A stretch of 64,000 nucleotides of DNA from a bacterium (GCA_023663725.1 JAMPGX010000015.1:35285-99284), one strand, 5' to 3'; counted from the stretch's first letter, positions 52,888 through 63,059 are shown. Notes: generated from the sequence alone by a model not told the origin. A program made the numbers and translations.

Positions 52888-52937
52888 GCCGTCGGTATTT
52901 AGATGCTGTATTTTAGCATCTTATGTACCGTTACGGC
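52888..52937 (+). promoter_or_regulatory. structured element between pta and ackA
   Basis: In the gap of 332 bases, nested complements GCCGT/ACGGC, GGTA/TACC and GATGCT/AGCATC fold into one imperfect hairpin (52888-52937). A TTGACA at 52753 lacks a matching -10. No gene is seen in the gap. It may be a processing site or a leader that sets ackA expression relative to pta. Confidence 0.45.
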
Positions 52938-53055
52938 GAGAACGAAGCGAGAGCGTGCCTGCGTTGGAGTATACAATGTGCACAATGACACTCGCAAAGT
53001 AACTAAGTTTCACAAATGCCTAATAACAGATAAGCTGTGGAAAGGAAGCCAGGTT

Positions 53056-54249
53056 ATGAATATATTAGTGATTAATTGTGGAAGCTCTTCTCTGAAATTC
53101 CAGTTGATTGATTCCGAGTCGGAGCAGTGCATTGCCAAGGGTCTGTGCGAGCGCATCGGCATCGAGGGGAGCCAGATTACCTATGCTCCGGCGGGAGGCC
53201 AAAAGGAGCTTCGTGTGACACCCATGCCGGATCACACCGAGGCAATCCGCCTGGTGCTGGAGGCTCTGACCGACGAGAGGACCGGCGTGGTTAAAAGCCT
53301 TGAAGATATAGGCGCGGTGGGACATCGGGTCGTACACGGCGGCGAGAGATTTGCCAAGTCTGTGATCATTGACAGCGAGGTGTTGGCGGCGATAGAGGCC
53401 TGCAACGATCTGGCTCCTCTGCACAATCCGGCCAATCTGATCGGCATAGACGCCTGCCGCAAGCTGATGCCTGGCACGCCTATGGTGGCCGTGTTCGACA
53501 CTGCCTTTCACCAGACGATGCCTCAGGAGGCCTATATGTACGGCCTGCCTGTGGAGTATTATGAGAAATATAAGATTCGCCGCTACGGTTTTCACGGCAC
53601 CAGCCACGCCTATGTGTCCAGGCATGCGGCCGAGGTGCTGGGCGTACCCTACGAATCTCTGAAAACCATTGTGTGTCATCTGGGAAACGGCGCCAGCGTG
53701 TCGGCGGTAAAGCACGGCAAGTGCGTGGACACCTCCATGGGGCTGACTCCTCTGGAGGGGCTGATCATGGGAACCCGCAGCGGCGATATCGATCCCGCCA
53801 TCATTGAATTCCTGGCCCACAAGGAGAACAAGAGCATCGACGAGATCATGAATATTCTGAACAAAAAGTCAGGCGTGTTGGGACTGTCCAACAATCTTTC
53901 CTCGGATTTTCGCGATCTGGAGGAGGGATATCATCAGAAGGACGCCTATGCCATCTGTGCGATGAAGACCTTTGCCTATCGGGTGGCCAAGTATATCGGC
54001 GCTTACACCGCCGCCATGAACGGTGTGGATTTGATCTGTTTCACTGCCGGCGTGGGCGAGAATGCGGCCCTGGTGCGGACTATGATCTGCGAATATCTGG
54101 GTTATCTGGGTGTGACGCTCGATCAGGAGGCCAACCGGAAGCGAGGCGAGGACATCGTGATCAGCACTCCTGATTCCCGCACCAGAGTCATGGTGATCCC
54201 CACCAATGAGGAGTTGGCGATCGCCAGGGAGACTGCGGCGCTGGTATAG
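53056..54249 (+). CDS. ackA: acetate kinase
   Basis: About 397 residues starting M-N-I-L-V-I-N-C-G-S-S-S-L-K-F-Q, which fixes the start; AAAGGAAGCCAGG is upstream. Further landmarks are G-H-R-V-V-H-G-G-E, V-F-D-T-A-F-H-Q-T-M-P, R-R-Y-G-F-H-G-T-S-H and H-L-G-N-G-A-S-V. It makes ATP from acetyl phosphate, completing acetate fermentation with Pta. Confidence 0.97.
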   Translation: MNILVINCGSSSLKFQLIDSESEQCIAKGLCERIGIEGSQITYAPAGGQKELRVTPMPDHTEAIRLVLEALTDERTGVVKSLEDIGAVGHRVVHGGERFAKSVIIDSEVLAAIEACNDLAPLHNPANLIGIDACRKLMPGTPMVAVFDTAFHQTMPQEAYMYGLPVEYYEKYKIRRYGFHGTSHAYVSRHAAEVLGVPYESLKTIVCHLGNGASVSAVKHGKCVDTSMGLTPLEGLIMGTRSGDIDPAIIEFLAHKENKSIDEIMNILNKKSGVLGLSNNLSSDFRDLEEGYHQKDAYAICAMKTFAYRVAKYIGAYTAAMNGVDLICFTAGVGENAALVRTMICEYLGYLGVTLDQEANRKRGEDIVISTPDSRTRVMVIPTNEELAIARETAALV

Positions 54250-54284
54250 ATCGATGAGAGAATAAAGAGGAAGGAGAGAGTCGC

Positions 54285-54737
54285 ATGATGATAGAATTTG
54301 ATGAAAGCTTACTGACAGGAAACAATACAATCGATACGCAGCACAGGGAATTGATCGAGCGTATCGCCGTCTTCGTGAGCGCCTGCGAAGAGGGCAATGG
54401 CAAAATAAAGGCCATCAAGATGATGGATTATCTGACGGAATATACGGAGTTTCATTTCTCTGAGGAAGAAAAGCTTCAGCAGGATGCCGGTTATCCGGGC
54501 TATGAAGAGCACAAGGCCAAGCATGAGGAGTTAAAAAAGACGGTGAAAGCCCTGCATGAATTCCTGGAAGAGCTGGAGTGGCCTACCGCCGCTTTCGTGG
54601 AGAAGGTAAAAGAGCAGGTATTGAACTGGTTCCTGAAGCACATAGATGGGGATGACCGCGCGATAGTAGAATACATAAACAGTGCAAATTACTCTGAACT
54701 GACAGAAAAAGACAGTCTTGAAGAAAAAAATACTTGA
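54285..54737 (+). CDS. bacteriohemerythrin
   Basis: A 150-residue four-helix protein with the di-iron ligands of the family: N-T-I-D-T-Q-H-R-E-L near residue 18, T-E-F-H-F-S-E-E-E near 56, G-Y-E-E-H-K-A-K-H-E-E-L near 73 and W-F-L-K-H-I-D-G-D-D near 114. It binds oxygen, which in an anaerobe may serve sensing or scavenging. The stop codon lies inside the -35 region of the trp promoter. A Lys/Glu-rich tail follows the last ligand. Confidence 0.93.
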   Translation: MMIEFDESLLTGNNTIDTQHRELIERIAVFVSACEEGNGKIKAIKMMDYLTEYTEFHFSEEEKLQQDAGYPGYEEHKAKHEELKKTVKALHEFLEELEWPTAAFVEKVKEQVLNWFLKHIDGDDRAIVEYINSANYSELTEKDSLEEKNT

Positions 54738-54762
54738 CACCTCTCTCCTGTTGGAGTAATAT
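54734..54762 (+). promoter_or_regulatory. promoter of the trp operon
   Basis: TTGACA (54734-54739), a 17-base spacer and TAATAT (54757-54762) precede the T-box leader. The -35 overlaps the stop codon of the bacteriohemerythrin gene. Confidence 0.75.
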
Positions 54763-54778
54763 AATATAAAATAAATAG

Positions 54779-55067
54779 CGGAACACAAACCGTTGAAGTG
54801 GAGATAAAAACAGTAGATGCGCTTACAGAGAGACCGTATGCTGAGAAAGGTTGGAAATGCAGGCTGTTAAATGGACCACTGAGGGCATGAGGAAAGGCGC
54901 TTGAGAGAAAGGCCGAGTATTTCATGACGTGCGCATACGTCAGTTGCAAGGGATATGTTGGTATCCTGAAGAGGGCATGCTATCATGGCATGAATCAAGG
55001 TGGCACCGCGGGATTATGTTCGTTTACCCGTCCTTGACAGAGAATATTTCTGTCGAGGACTTTTTTT
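54779..55067 (+). promoter_or_regulatory. T-box leader, tRNA-Trp specific
   Basis: The conserved T-box AAGGTGGCACCGCG lies at 54997-55010. The competing terminator is GTCCTTGACAGA (55030-55041) with TCTGTCGAGGAC (55049-55060), followed by seven T (55061-55067). In the Stem I region the sequence AATGGACC at 54870-54877 supplies UGG (54872-54874) as the likely specifier codon for tryptophan. Uncharged tRNA-Trp would pair with specifier and T-box and prevent termination, switching on trpE to trpA. Confidence 0.92.
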
Positions 55068-55134
55068 GTGCAATGCAGGAGTATAGCGGCAAAATGCCGC
55101 AGAGAGATTCTGAAAAGAAAGGTGAGGATACGAT

Positions 55135-56619
55135 ATGGAAATCAGGCCGACACTGGAGGAAGTCAAACAGATGATGGCGCAGGGAGACTATGGCGTCATC
55201 CCAGTCAGCGCAGAGATCTACTCAGACAGCACGACACCGATAGAGGTGTTGCGCAGACTGAAGGGAATCAGCAGGCATGTCTATCTGTTGGAGAGTGCGG
55301 AGGCGGACAAAAAGTGGGGGCGGTATTCCTTTCTGGGTTATGATCCAGCTATGTCCATCCGCTGCTGTGACGGACAGATGACGATCACGACCCAGATGAC
55401 AACTCAGAATATCGAGGGCAATCCCAGGTGGCAGATTCGAAATATCATGGCGGAGAACCGAAGCCCGCGGCTTGCTTATCTCCCCAGCTTTACCGGCGGT
55501 CTGGTCGGGTACTTTTCCTACGATTATATCAAGTACAGCGAGCCAACGCTGAAGCTGGATGCAGAGGACGAGGATGGCTTTCAGGATGTGGACCTGATGC
55601 TCTTTGACAAGGTCATCGCTTTTGATAACTATCGGCAGAAGATCGTGTTGATCGCAAACATGAAGACGGTGGATGGGGAGACCGGATATCGCAGGGCGAC
55701 GTTGGAGCTTGAGCGTATGAGAGTGTTGGTGGAGCGGGAGGAAAAACAGCCCATTCCCCCGCTGAAGCTGCTCAGCGCCTTTGAACCATTGTTTGACAAG
55801 GCACAGTACTGCGCGATGGTGGAGAGAGCCAAGCACTATATCAGGGAGGGGGATATCTTTCAGGTGGTGCTGTCCAACCGCCTGGAGGCGAGGATGGAGG
55901 GGAGTCTGCTCAATGCGTATCGGACATTGCGTACCCTGAATCCCTCCCCCTATATGTTCTATTTTTCCGGTCAGGACGGGGAGATCACCGGAGCCAGCCC
56001 GGAGACGCTGGTAAAGCTGGAAAATGGGAGGCTGCATACCTTCCCGCTGGCGGGCACCAGGCCCAGAGGCAGGGATGAGGCGGAGGATCTGGCATTGGAG
56101 AGGGAGCTGCTTACAGATGAAAAGGAGCGGGCGGAACACAATATGCTGGTGGATCTGGGCCGCAATGATCTCGGCAGGATCAGCGCCGTGGGCAGTGTGC
56201 GGGTGGAAAAATACATGGCGGTGGAGCGGTATTCCCACGTGATGCATCTCGGCTCCACAGTCAGCGGACAGATCGACACGGGCAGGGACGCGCTTGACGC
56301 AGTGGATGCCGTTCTGCCGGCGGGTACGCTGTCAGGAGCGCCGAAGCTGAGGGCCTGTGAGATCATCAACGAGCTGGAGAATAACAAGAGGGGAATCTAT
56401 GGAGGGGCCATCGGCTATCTGTCCTTCACCGGCAATCTGGACACCTGTATCGCAATCAGGCTGGCCTTCAGCAAGAATGGCAAGGTGTTCGTCCGCTCCG
56501 GGGCTGGCATTGTGGCTGACAGTGTCCCAGAAAGGGAGTACAGGGAGTGTATCCAGAAGGCGGCAGCGGTGCAGAGCGCGATACAGACAGCCTGTGAAAT
56601 GGGAGGTGAGGCGACATGA
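55135..56619 (+). CDS. trpE: anthranilate synthase component I
   Basis: A 494-residue chorismate-using enzyme. The N-terminal regulatory part includes L-L-E-S-A-E, the tryptophan-binding type motif. The catalytic C-terminal half has [60 protein letters not shown] and [14 protein letters not shown] (each a family signature). It forms anthranilate with ammonia from TrpG. AGAAAGGTGAGGA precedes the ATG; the stop overlaps trpGD (ATGA). Confidence 0.96.
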   Translation: MEIRPTLEEVKQMMAQGDYGVIPVSAEIYSDSTTPIEVLRRLKGISRHVYLLESAEADKKWGRYSFLGYDPAMSIRCCDGQMTITTQMTTQNIEGNPRWQIRNIMAENRSPRLAYLPSFTGGLVGYFSYDYIKYSEPTLKLDAEDEDGFQDVDLMLFDKVIAFDNYRQKIVLIANMKTVDGETGYRRATLELERMRVLVEREEKQPIPPLKLLSAFEPLFDKAQYCAMVERAKHYIREGDIFQVVLSNRLEARMEGSLLNAYRTLRTLNPSPYMFYFSGQDGEITGASPETLVKLENGRLHTFPLAGTRPRGRDEAEDLALERELLTDEKERAEHNMLVDLGRNDLGRISAVGSVRVEKYMAVERYSHVMHLGSTVSGQIDTGRDALDAVDAVLPAGTLSGAPKLRACEIINELENNKRGIYGGAIGYLSFTGNLDTCIAIRLAFSKNGKVFVRSGAGIVADSVPEREYRECIQKAAAVQSAIQTACEMGGEAT

Positions 56620-58241
56620 TTCTTTTGATTGACAACTATGACAGCTTTTCCTACAACGTATATCAATTGATAGGCTCTATTGAACCGGATGTGAAGGTGA
56701 TCCGCAATGACGAGCTCACAATAGAGGAGATAGAGGCAAGCGCGCCCAGCCATATTGTGCTGTCTCCGGGTCCGGGAAGACCGGCGGATGCCGGCGTCTG
56801 CGAGGACGTGATCCGGTATTTTCAGGGGCGTATCCCGATACTGGGCATCTGTCTGGGGCATCAGGCCATATGCGAGGTGTATGGGGCGAAGATCACTTAC
56901 GCCCGGGAATTGATGCACGGCAAGCAGTCCACAGTGACAGTGAGCCAGGACAGCGGACTGTTTGCGGGTATGAAGCGGCAGATCACGGTGGCGAGGTATC
57001 ATTCCCTGGCGGCAGACCCCGACACAATGCCGCCCTGCCTGCAGGTCACTGCCGTCACCCAGGACGGGGAGATTATGGCGGTGCAGCACAGGGAATATCC
57101 CGTGTACGGCGTTCAGTTCCACCCGGAGTCGGTGCTGACGCCGGATGGGGAGACTATGATTCGGAATTTCCTGTCAGGGACAGGCGGAGGAACGAATATA
57201 GACAGAAAAGAGGAGAAAGAGATGATCGGAGAGGCAATTATCAAACTGAGCAAAAAGGAAGACATCGGTTACGACATGGCTAAGGCAGTCATGAACGAGA
57301 TCATGAGCGGAGAGGCGACGGACGTGCAAAAGAGCGCTTATCTCACGGCGCTGTCGATGAAGGGCGAGACCATTGAGGAGATCACCGGCTCGGCAGAGGA
57401 GATGCGCAGACATGCCGCTCGTCTGCTACATGAGCAGGACGTGTTGGAGATCGTGGGTACCGGAGGAGACGGGGCCAATTCCTTCAATATCTCCACCACA
57501 GCGGCGTTGGTGGTTTCTTCCGCAGGCGTGCCAGTAGCGAAGCACGGCAATCGGGCGGCCAGCTCCAGATCCGGAGCGGCGGATTGCCTGGAAGCGCTGG
57601 GCGTCAATATTGGTCTGGAGCCGCAGCAGAGCCTGAAGCTGTTAAATGAGATCAACATCTGCTTTCTGTTTGCCCAGAAGTATCACAGTGCCATGAAGTA
57701 TGTAGGCCCGATTCGCAAGGAGCTGGGAATCCGCACGATATTCAATATCCTGGGGCCTCTGACCAATCCAGCGGGCGCCAATATGGAAGTGCTGGGCGTC
57801 TACGATGAGTCGCTGGTGGAGGTGCTTGCGGAGGTGCTGCGTAACCTGGGCGTCACCAGAGGAATGGTAGTATATGGGCAGGATAAGCTGGATGAGATTT
57901 CGGTATGCGCCCCTACCACGGTGTGCGAGATACGGGACGGGCAACTCCGAAACTATGTGATCACTCCAGAGCAGCTTGGATTGAATACTTATGACAAAGG
58001 TGACCTTCTGGGCGGAACGGCGGCAGAGAACGCGGCCATAACCAGAGCTATCTTAAATGGGCAGGAGCAGGGAGCCCGGCGAGATGCGGTGCTTATCAAC
58101 GCGGCTGCAGGTCTGTATGTAGCGGATCAGGCGGAGGATTTACGGGACGGTATAAAATTGGCGCAGGAGCTGATTGACTCAGGCAGAGCCATGCGGCAGC
58201 TGGAGCGATTTGTGCAATACTCCCAGGAGTATGGGCGATAA
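56616..58241 (+). CDS. trpGD: bifunctional anthranilate synthase component II/anthranilate phosphoribosyltransferase
   Basis: A 541-residue fusion. Residues 1-190 are the glutamine amidotransferase: [10 protein letters not shown], oxyanion loop S-P-G-P-G-R-P, nucleophile Cys79 in G-I-C-L-G-H-Q, and F-H-P-E-S. From about residue 203 the phosphoribosyltransferase begins M-I-G-E-A-I-I-K-L and has [17 protein letters not shown] and [10 protein letters not shown]. The linker is about 12 residues, rich in Lys and Glu. An in-frame ATG at 57222 is a conceivable internal start for TrpD alone, but its upstream AGAGGAGAAAGAG could simply be coding sequence. Confidence 0.95.
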   Translation: MILLIDNYDSFSYNVYQLIGSIEPDVKVIRNDELTIEEIEASAPSHIVLSPGPGRPADAGVCEDVIRYFQGRIPILGICLGHQAICEVYGAKITYARELMHGKQSTVTVSQDSGLFAGMKRQITVARYHSLAADPDTMPPCLQVTAVTQDGEIMAVQHREYPVYGVQFHPESVLTPDGETMIRNFLSGTGGGTNIDRKEEKEMIGEAIIKLSKKEDIGYDMAKAVMNEIMSGEATDVQKSAYLTALSMKGETIEEITGSAEEMRRHAARLLHEQDVLEIVGTGGDGANSFNISTTAALVVSSAGVPVAKHGNRAASSRSGAADCLEALGVNIGLEPQQSLKLLNEINICFLFAQKYHSAMKYVGPIRKELGIRTIFNILGPLTNPAGANMEVLGVYDESLVEVLAEVLRNLGVTRGMVVYGQDKLDEISVCAPTTVCEIRDGQLRNYVITPEQLGLNTYDKGDLLGGTAAENAAITRAILNGQEQGARRDAVLINAAAGLYVADQAEDLRDGIKLAQELIDSGRAMRQLERFVQYSQEYGR

Positions 58242-58337
58242 GACTGTGTCCAGTTTCCTGTCGGGAAAGAGACATTGGGCATACTTCAGGGGATTGTGCA
58301 AACACGTGGGCGAGGATGAGACGAAGGGAGAAGAGAT

Positions 58338-59120
58338 ATGATCCTACAGGAGATAGCGGAAAAGACCAGAGAAAGGATTGCGTTAGAAAAGGCGGTGGTT
58401 CCTCTGTCCGAATTGAAACATCAAGCTGGGGAATGTGACGCGGATACGAGATTTCCCTTTGAAACGGCGCTGCGAAAGCCCGGTATCAGTTTTATCTGTG
58501 AGGCTAAAAAAGCGTCGCCTTCCAGAGGCGTCATCGCGGAGGATTTTCCTTATGTGGAGATCGCCAGGGAGTATCAGCAAGCCGGGGCAGACGCCATGTC
58601 CGTGTTGACGGAGCCGTATTATTTCCAGGGGCAGGACAGCTTTTTGAAACAGATCCGGCAGGCGGTGTCCATCCCTCTGCTGCGCAAGGATTTTACGGTG
58701 GATGAATACATGCTCTATCAGGCGAAGTTGATGGGCGCGGACGCGGTGCTGTTGATCTGCGCCATCCTCAGCCCTATGCAGCTAGAGGAGTATCAGGGCA
58801 TTGCCCGCGAGCTGGGACTGTCAGCGCTGGTGGAGGCCCATGATGAGCAGGAGATTGATAAGGCGCTGGCAGCGGGAGCAGGAATCGTCGGTGTCAACAA
58901 TCGCAATCTGAAGGACTTTACGGTGGATGTCGGCAATTCCATACGGCTGCGGGAGCTGGTGCCGCCGGAGATACTATTTGTGTCTGAGAGTGGCATGAGG
59001 ACCAGAGAGGATATCCGTAGGCTGGAGGAGAATGGTACGGATGCGGTGCTGATCGGGGAGAGCTTTATGCGCAGCGAAGACAAGGCGGGGCTACTGCGGC
59101 AGATGCGGGGCGCAAAGTGA
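58338..59120 (+). CDS. trpC: indole-3-glycerol phosphate synthase
   Basis: A 260-residue TIM-barrel enzyme: I-C-E-A-K-K-A-S-P-S-R-G near residue 53, LLRKDFTVDEYMLYQAKLMGAD (in part), L-V-E-A-H-D and G-V-N-N-R-N-L-K-D-F, S-E-S-G-M. It closes the indole ring from CdRP. GGAGAAGAG precedes the ATG. A gap of 96 bases separates it from trpGD; no gene is seen there. Confidence 0.95.
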   Translation: MILQEIAEKTRERIALEKAVVPLSELKHQAGECDADTRFPFETALRKPGISFICEAKKASPSRGVIAEDFPYVEIAREYQQAGADAMSVLTEPYYFQGQDSFLKQIRQAVSIPLLRKDFTVDEYMLYQAKLMGADAVLLICAILSPMQLEEYQGIARELGLSALVEAHDEQEIDKALAAGAGIVGVNNRNLKDFTVDVGNSIRLRELVPPEILFVSESGMRTREDIRRLEENGTDAVLIGESFMRSEDKAGLLRQMRGAK

Positions 59121-59156
59121 GCGGCAGCCGTTCGGCTGCGGGAGTCTGCGCCCCGC
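59105..59156 (+). promoter_or_regulatory. two-tier hairpin at the trpC-trpF junction
   Basis: An outer stem GCGGGGCGCA (59105-59114) with TGCGCCCCGC (59147-59156) encloses an inner stem GCAGCC/GGCTGC (59124-59129 with 59134-59139). The trpC stop codon lies inside the outer loop. There is no U-run, so it is more likely to modulate stability or processing than to terminate. Confidence 0.55.
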
Positions 59157-59238
59157 TGTTGGATTGACAGTATGCAAGCGCTCATGTTCGCATATGCGGA
59201 AGGCAGATAGGCACGCAGCTATGGGAGGAAATACGACT

Positions 59239-59871
59239 ATGAAGATCAAGATTTGCGGCCTGACGAGACCGGAGGATATCGCCTGTGTGAACAGGCTGCT
59301 GCCAGACTATATCGGTTTTGTGTTCTGGCGAGAGAGCAGGAGGTTTGTAAGTGAAGAACAGGCGGCAGGGTTAAAAGCGGCGCTTTCTCTACAGATCAAG
59401 GCAGTGGGAGTGTTTGTGGATGCACCGGTGGAAGAGATAGCCGATCTTTTGCGAAAGGGTGTGATCGACATGGCTCAGCTCCACGGAGAGGAGTCGGAGG
59501 AGGATGTGCGCCGTATCAGAGAACTGACCGGTAAGCCTGTTATCCGGGCTGTAAAGGTAAGCTGCCGACGGGATGTGGAGGAAGGGCAGCGCAGCGCGGC
59601 GGATTATCTGCTGTTTGACAGCGGCATGGGCGGTGGCAGGACTTTTGACTGGAGCCTGTTGGGGGAGGTGAAACGGCCTTATTTTCTGGCCGGAGGTCTG
59701 GGAGAGGACAATCTGGAGCAGGTGCTGGCCCAGGTTCGGCCATATGGGGTGGACTTAAGTTCCTCTCTGGAGACGGACGGATACAAGGATCCGCAAAAAA
59801 TGGGCAGGGTGATGGAGATGATCAGATCTGGCCGACGAGATAGGCGGTCTCATGTCGGTAGTATGGAATAG
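59239..59871 (+). CDS. trpF: phosphoribosylanthranilate isomerase
   Basis: About 210 residues, starting M-K-I-K-I-C-G-L-T-R-P-E-D, where Cys7 is the catalytic base position. Further motifs are Y-I-G-F-V-F, V-G-V-F-V-D, A-Q-L-H-G-E-E and F-D-S-G-M-G-G-G with a later Y-G-V-D-L-S-S-S-L-E. GGGAGGAAATACG precedes the ATG at 59239, which rules out the longer frame. Confidence 0.95.
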   Translation: MKIKICGLTRPEDIACVNRLLPDYIGFVFWRESRRFVSEEQAAGLKAALSLQIKAVGVFVDAPVEEIADLLRKGVIDMAQLHGEESEEDVRRIRELTGKPVIRAVKVSCRRDVEEGQRSAADYLLFDSGMGGGRTFDWSLLGEVKRPYFLAGGLGEDNLEQVLAQVRPYGVDLSSSLETDGYKDPQKMGRVMEMIRSGRRDRRSHVGSME

Positions 59872-59906
59872 TAGGAACCAAATAGGATGATGGCAGGAGG
59901 AGTAAA

Positions 59907-61091
59907 ATGAGTAAAGGACGATATGGTATCCACGGAGGGCAGTATGTTCCCGAGACATTGATGAACGAGCTGATCCGTCTGGAGGAATGTTATGAGCAGT
60001 ATAAAAGAGACCCGGAGTTTCAGCGGGAATTGCAGACGCTGTTAAACGAATACGCGGGCAGGCCCTCCCTGCTCTACTATGCGGAGAAGATGACCAGAGA
60101 TCTGGGCGGAGCCAGGATCTATCTGAAGAGAGAGGATTTGAATCACACTGGCTCTCACAAGATCAACAATGTGCTGGGGCAGGCGCTGCTCGCTAAAAAG
60201 ATGGGTAAGACCCGAATCATCGCCGAGACCGGAGCGGGTCAGCACGGCGTGGCCACGGCCACGGCAGCGGCTCTGCTGGGTATGGAGTGCGAGATCTATA
60301 TGGGGGAGGAGGACACCGTGCGCCAGGCGCTGAATGTGTACCGCATGGAACTGCTGGGAGCCAAGGTACATCCCGTCACCAGCGGTACTCGTACATTAAA
60401 GGATGCGGTCAACGCCTGTATGCGGGAGTGGACCGGTCGGGTGGAGGATACGCTGTATGTGTTGGGCTCCGTCATGGGTCCCCATCCCTTTCCCATGATT
60501 GTGCGGGATTTTCAGAGTGTGATCAGTAGGGAGGCCAGAGCGCAGATATTGGAAAAGGAGGGAAAGCTTCCCGCCGCTGTGGTGGCCTGCGTGGGCGGCG
60601 GCAGCAATTCCATGGGCATGTTCTACAATTTTATCGAAGATAAAGAAGTGGAGCTGATCGGATGTGAGGCTGCGGGCAAGGGTGTGGACACGGCGCTGAC
60701 AGCGGCGACGATTGCCACGGGCAGCCTGGGGATATTCCACGGCATGAAGTCCTATTTTTGCCAGGATGAATATGGGCAGATCGCGCCGGTGTATTCCATA
60801 TCCGCAGGGCTGGACTATCCGGGCATCGGGCCTGAGCACGCGCATCTCCACGATATCGGCAGGGCGCAATATGTACCCGTCACGGATGACGAGGCAGTGG
60901 ATGCTTTTGAGTATATCGCCCGCACGGAGGGAATCATCTGCGCCGTGGAAAGCGCCCATGCGGTGGCCCATGTGCGGAAAATAGCGGGAAACTACCGGCC
61001 CGACCAGAGCATTATCATCTGTCTGTCGGGCCGGGGAGATAAGGATGTGGCGGCGATCGCCAGATACAGGGGGGTGGATATCCATGAATAA
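59907..61091 (+). CDS. trpB: tryptophan synthase beta chain
   Basis: A 394-residue PLP enzyme. Opening [17 protein letters not shown] lysine in [21 protein letters not shown], and phosphate loop [10 protein letters not shown]. It is the TrpB1 type that pairs with TrpA. GGCAGGAGG precedes the ATG. The end overlaps trpA by 8 bases, giving balanced synthesis. Confidence 0.97.
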   Translation: MSKGRYGIHGGQYVPETLMNELIRLEECYEQYKRDPEFQRELQTLLNEYAGRPSLLYYAEKMTRDLGGARIYLKREDLNHTGSHKINNVLGQALLAKKMGKTRIIAETGAGQHGVATATAAALLGMECEIYMGEEDTVRQALNVYRMELLGAKVHPVTSGTRTLKDAVNACMREWTGRVEDTLYVLGSVMGPHPFPMIVRDFQSVISREARAQILEKEGKLPAAVVACVGGGSNSMGMFYNFIEDKEVELIGCEAAGKGVDTALTAATIATGSLGIFHGMKSYFCQDEYGQIAPVYSISAGLDYPGIGPEHAHLHDIGRAQYVPVTDDEAVDAFEYIARTEGIICAVESAHAVAHVRKIAGNYRPDQSIIICLSGRGDKDVAAIARYRGVDIHE

Positions 61092-61899
61092 AGAATATGA
61101 AAACAGCATCAGCAGGGCGTTTCAGACGCCCAATCACAAAGCGTTTATCGCCTTTTTGACGGCGGGAGATCCGACGCCGGACTGCACGGTGGAATATATT
61201 CTGGAGATGGAGCGGGCAGGGGCGGACCTGATTGAGATCGGCATTCCCTTTTCTGACCCCACGGCGGAGGGCGTGGTGATCCAGGACGCCAATATCAGGG
61301 CGCTCGCGGGCGGCATGACTACGGATGGTGTGTTTGATATCGTGCGCAGGGTGAGGGCAAGGGCTCGGGAGAGCGGGAGGGCTCCCGTACCGCTGGCCTT
61401 TATGACTTATGTCAATCCTGTGTTCCACTATGGCTGTGAGCGCTTTTTTTCCCAGTGTGAGGAGTTGGGCGTGGGGGCTGTCATTGTCCCCGACCTTCCC
61501 TATGAGGAAAAGCGGGAGCTGGAAGGGGTAGCGGACATCCATCATGTGGCGCTGGTCTCTATGATCGCACCCACCTCCCAGGAGCGGATACAGATGATCG
61601 CTAGAGAGGCGAAAGGTTTTATCTATGTGGTATCCTCTCTGGGAGTCACAGGGGTGCGCAGCGAGATTACTACTGACCTGGAGTCCATCGTGAAGAGTAT
61701 TAGGGAGGTGACGGATGTACCCTGCGCCGTCGGTTTTGGCATCAGCACTCCCGAGCAGGCTCGGCGTATGGCCCGAATATCCGACGGCGCCATCGTGGGC
61801 AGCGCCATCGTAAGGCTGATCGCTCAAGGCGGTGAAAACGCGGCTCCGGCTATATACGAGTATGTAAAGAGCATGAAGGAGGCTGTGGCTGGGGGCTGA
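61084..61899 (+). CDS. trpA: tryptophan synthase alpha chain
   Basis: About 271 residues. Catalytic Glu in [12 protein letters not shown] and Asp in V-P-D-L-P-Y-E-E, with [10 protein letters not shown] and [10 protein letters not shown] as phosphate-binding loops. The start at 61084 lies inside the end of trpB. It cleaves indole-3-glycerol phosphate and passes indole to TrpB. Confidence 0.96.
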   Translation: MNKEYENSISRAFQTPNHKAFIAFLTAGDPTPDCTVEYILEMERAGADLIEIGIPFSDPTAEGVVIQDANIRALAGGMTTDGVFDIVRRVRARARESGRAPVPLAFMTYVNPVFHYGCERFFSQCEELGVGAVIVPDLPYEEKRELEGVADIHHVALVSMIAPTSQERIQMIAREAKGFIYVVSSLGVTGVRSEITTDLESIVKSIREVTDVPCAVGFGISTPEQARRMARISDGAIVGSAIVRLIAQGGENAAPAIYEYVKSMKEAVAGG

Positions 61900-61914
61900 A
61901 AATATTTTAGCCCC
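61892..61914 (+). terminator. hairpin at the end of the trp operon
   Basis: GGGGCT (61892-61897) and AGCCCC (61909-61914), with AAAAT/ATTTT inside, form a near-perfect stem that includes the trpA stop. The next bases are AGAAATTTTCGGTTTT, so the U-run is interrupted. It is probably the operon terminator, with limited strength. Confidence 0.6.
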
Positions 61915-61932
61915 AGAAATTTTCGGTTTTCG

Positions 61933-61963
61933 TTGATTTTTGTCAGAGGATATGGTATATAAT
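61933..61963 (+). promoter_or_regulatory. candidate promoter for the Rpn-type gene
   Basis: TTGATT, a 19-base spacer and TATAAT. The leader that follows contains a hairpin GGAACTGC/GCAGTTCC (62045-62052 with 62068-62075). No other gene is seen between trpA and 62199. Confidence 0.4.
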
Positions 61964-62198
61964 AATTGTAGGGATACACTTTCCCGGATACGTCCGATAT
62001 CCGAAGGTGGCGCGTTAAATCTGGATGACGCATGTCCCCGGACTGGAACTGCAACAACAATTCACTGGCAGTTCCGCAGTACTTCTGGTACGGCAGTAGC
62101 AGGCCGTCTATATAAGCAAAACAGGCTTATTGTCCTTATTTTTCCCTTTGTAAATATAGATCAACAACACTGCCGTGGCAGGGAAAGGGAGGAAAAGG

Positions 62199-63059
62199 AT
62201 GACATTTGAGGAAAAGAAAGAACGGGTGGAGGGCTTTCGCCCCATCGACGACGTATTCTTTGAGGTACTCGCCGACGACAGGGAGGTATGCCAGGAAATC
62301 CTGCGGACGATCCTGGAGGACAAGGCGCTGATCGTTGAGGAAGTGATCGTGCAGCGGAGCCTCAAGAATATCTACGGGCGGTCTGTGCGGCTGGACGCCC
62401 TGTGCATTCTCGGGGACGGGGCGAAGTGTAATATCGAGGTACAGCGCGCCCATTCCGACGACCACTTAAAGAGGGCGAGATACAATGCCGCGAGCATTGT
62501 CACCAAGAATACCGAACCTGGCGAGCGTTTTGAGAATGTGCCACGGGTAATCATTGTGTACATTTCGGAGAGGGATTTCCTGGGCTACGGGCGGACGATC
62601 TATCATATCGACAAGGTGATTCGGGAAAATGGGGAACCGATTGATGACGGTCTGCAGGAGGTATTTGTCAACACCTGCATAGACGACGGGACGGATATAG
62701 CGGGCCTGATGAGGTGTTTCATGCAGCAGGAGGTACACGATCCGCGCTTTCCCAAGCTGTCCTCCCGCGTGCATTACCTGAAGGAGCAGGAAGGAGGTGT
62801 GTCTGCGATGTGTGAGATCATGGAGAAATACATGGAGGAGGCAAAAGCCGCCGGAATCAAAGAGGGCAAGGAAGCTGGCATGAGGGAAGGCAAGGAGGCC
62901 GGAATTAGAGAGGGCAAAGCCGCCGGACTCCAGGAAGGTAAAAGGCAGGCAATCTGCAGAATGATAAAGAAAGGGTTTGATAAGCAGACGATTATGGAAT
63001 TGGGCTATACGGAACTCGAATATGAGGAGGCCGAGGCTGCTGAGACGGAGTCTGTATGA
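62199..63059 (+). CDS. Rpn family PD-(D/E)XK nuclease/putative transposase
   Basis: About 286 residues. The N-terminal nuclease fold has F-R-P-I-D-D-V-F-F-E-V-L, then R-L-D-A-L-C-I-L-G-D and C-N-I-E-V-Q-R-A, giving the D and E-x-Q active site of the Rpn/PDDEXK_2 type. The C-terminus carries four copies of a six-to-eight-residue unit around E-G-K-E-A-G (about residues 218-250), a helical repeat usual in this family. Rpn proteins promote RecA-independent recombination; they spread widely but rarely transpose visibly. GGGAGGAAAAGG precedes the ATG at 62199. Confidence 0.85.
   Translation: MTFEEKKERVEGFRPIDDVFFEVLADDREVCQEILRTILEDKALIVEEVIVQRSLKNIYGRSVRLDALCILGDGAKCNIEVQRAHSDDHLKRARYNAASIVTKNTEPGERFENVPRVIIVYISERDFLGYGRTIYHIDKVIRENGEPIDDGLQEVFVNTCIDDGTDIAGLMRCFMQQEVHDPRFPKLSSRVHYLKEQEGGVSAMCEIMEKYMEEAKAAGIKEGKEAGMREGKEAGIREGKAAGLQEGKRQAICRMIKKGFDKQTIMELGYTELEYEEAEAAETESV

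Noticed and set aside
52820-53002. Small gene upstream of ackA
   Set aside because: The frame spans the folded element and part of the leader, with no ribosome site or recognisable sequence.
57222-58241. Separate trpD gene
   Set aside because: The frame from trpG continues without a stop into trpD, so a fusion is the simpler reading; an internal start cannot be excluded.
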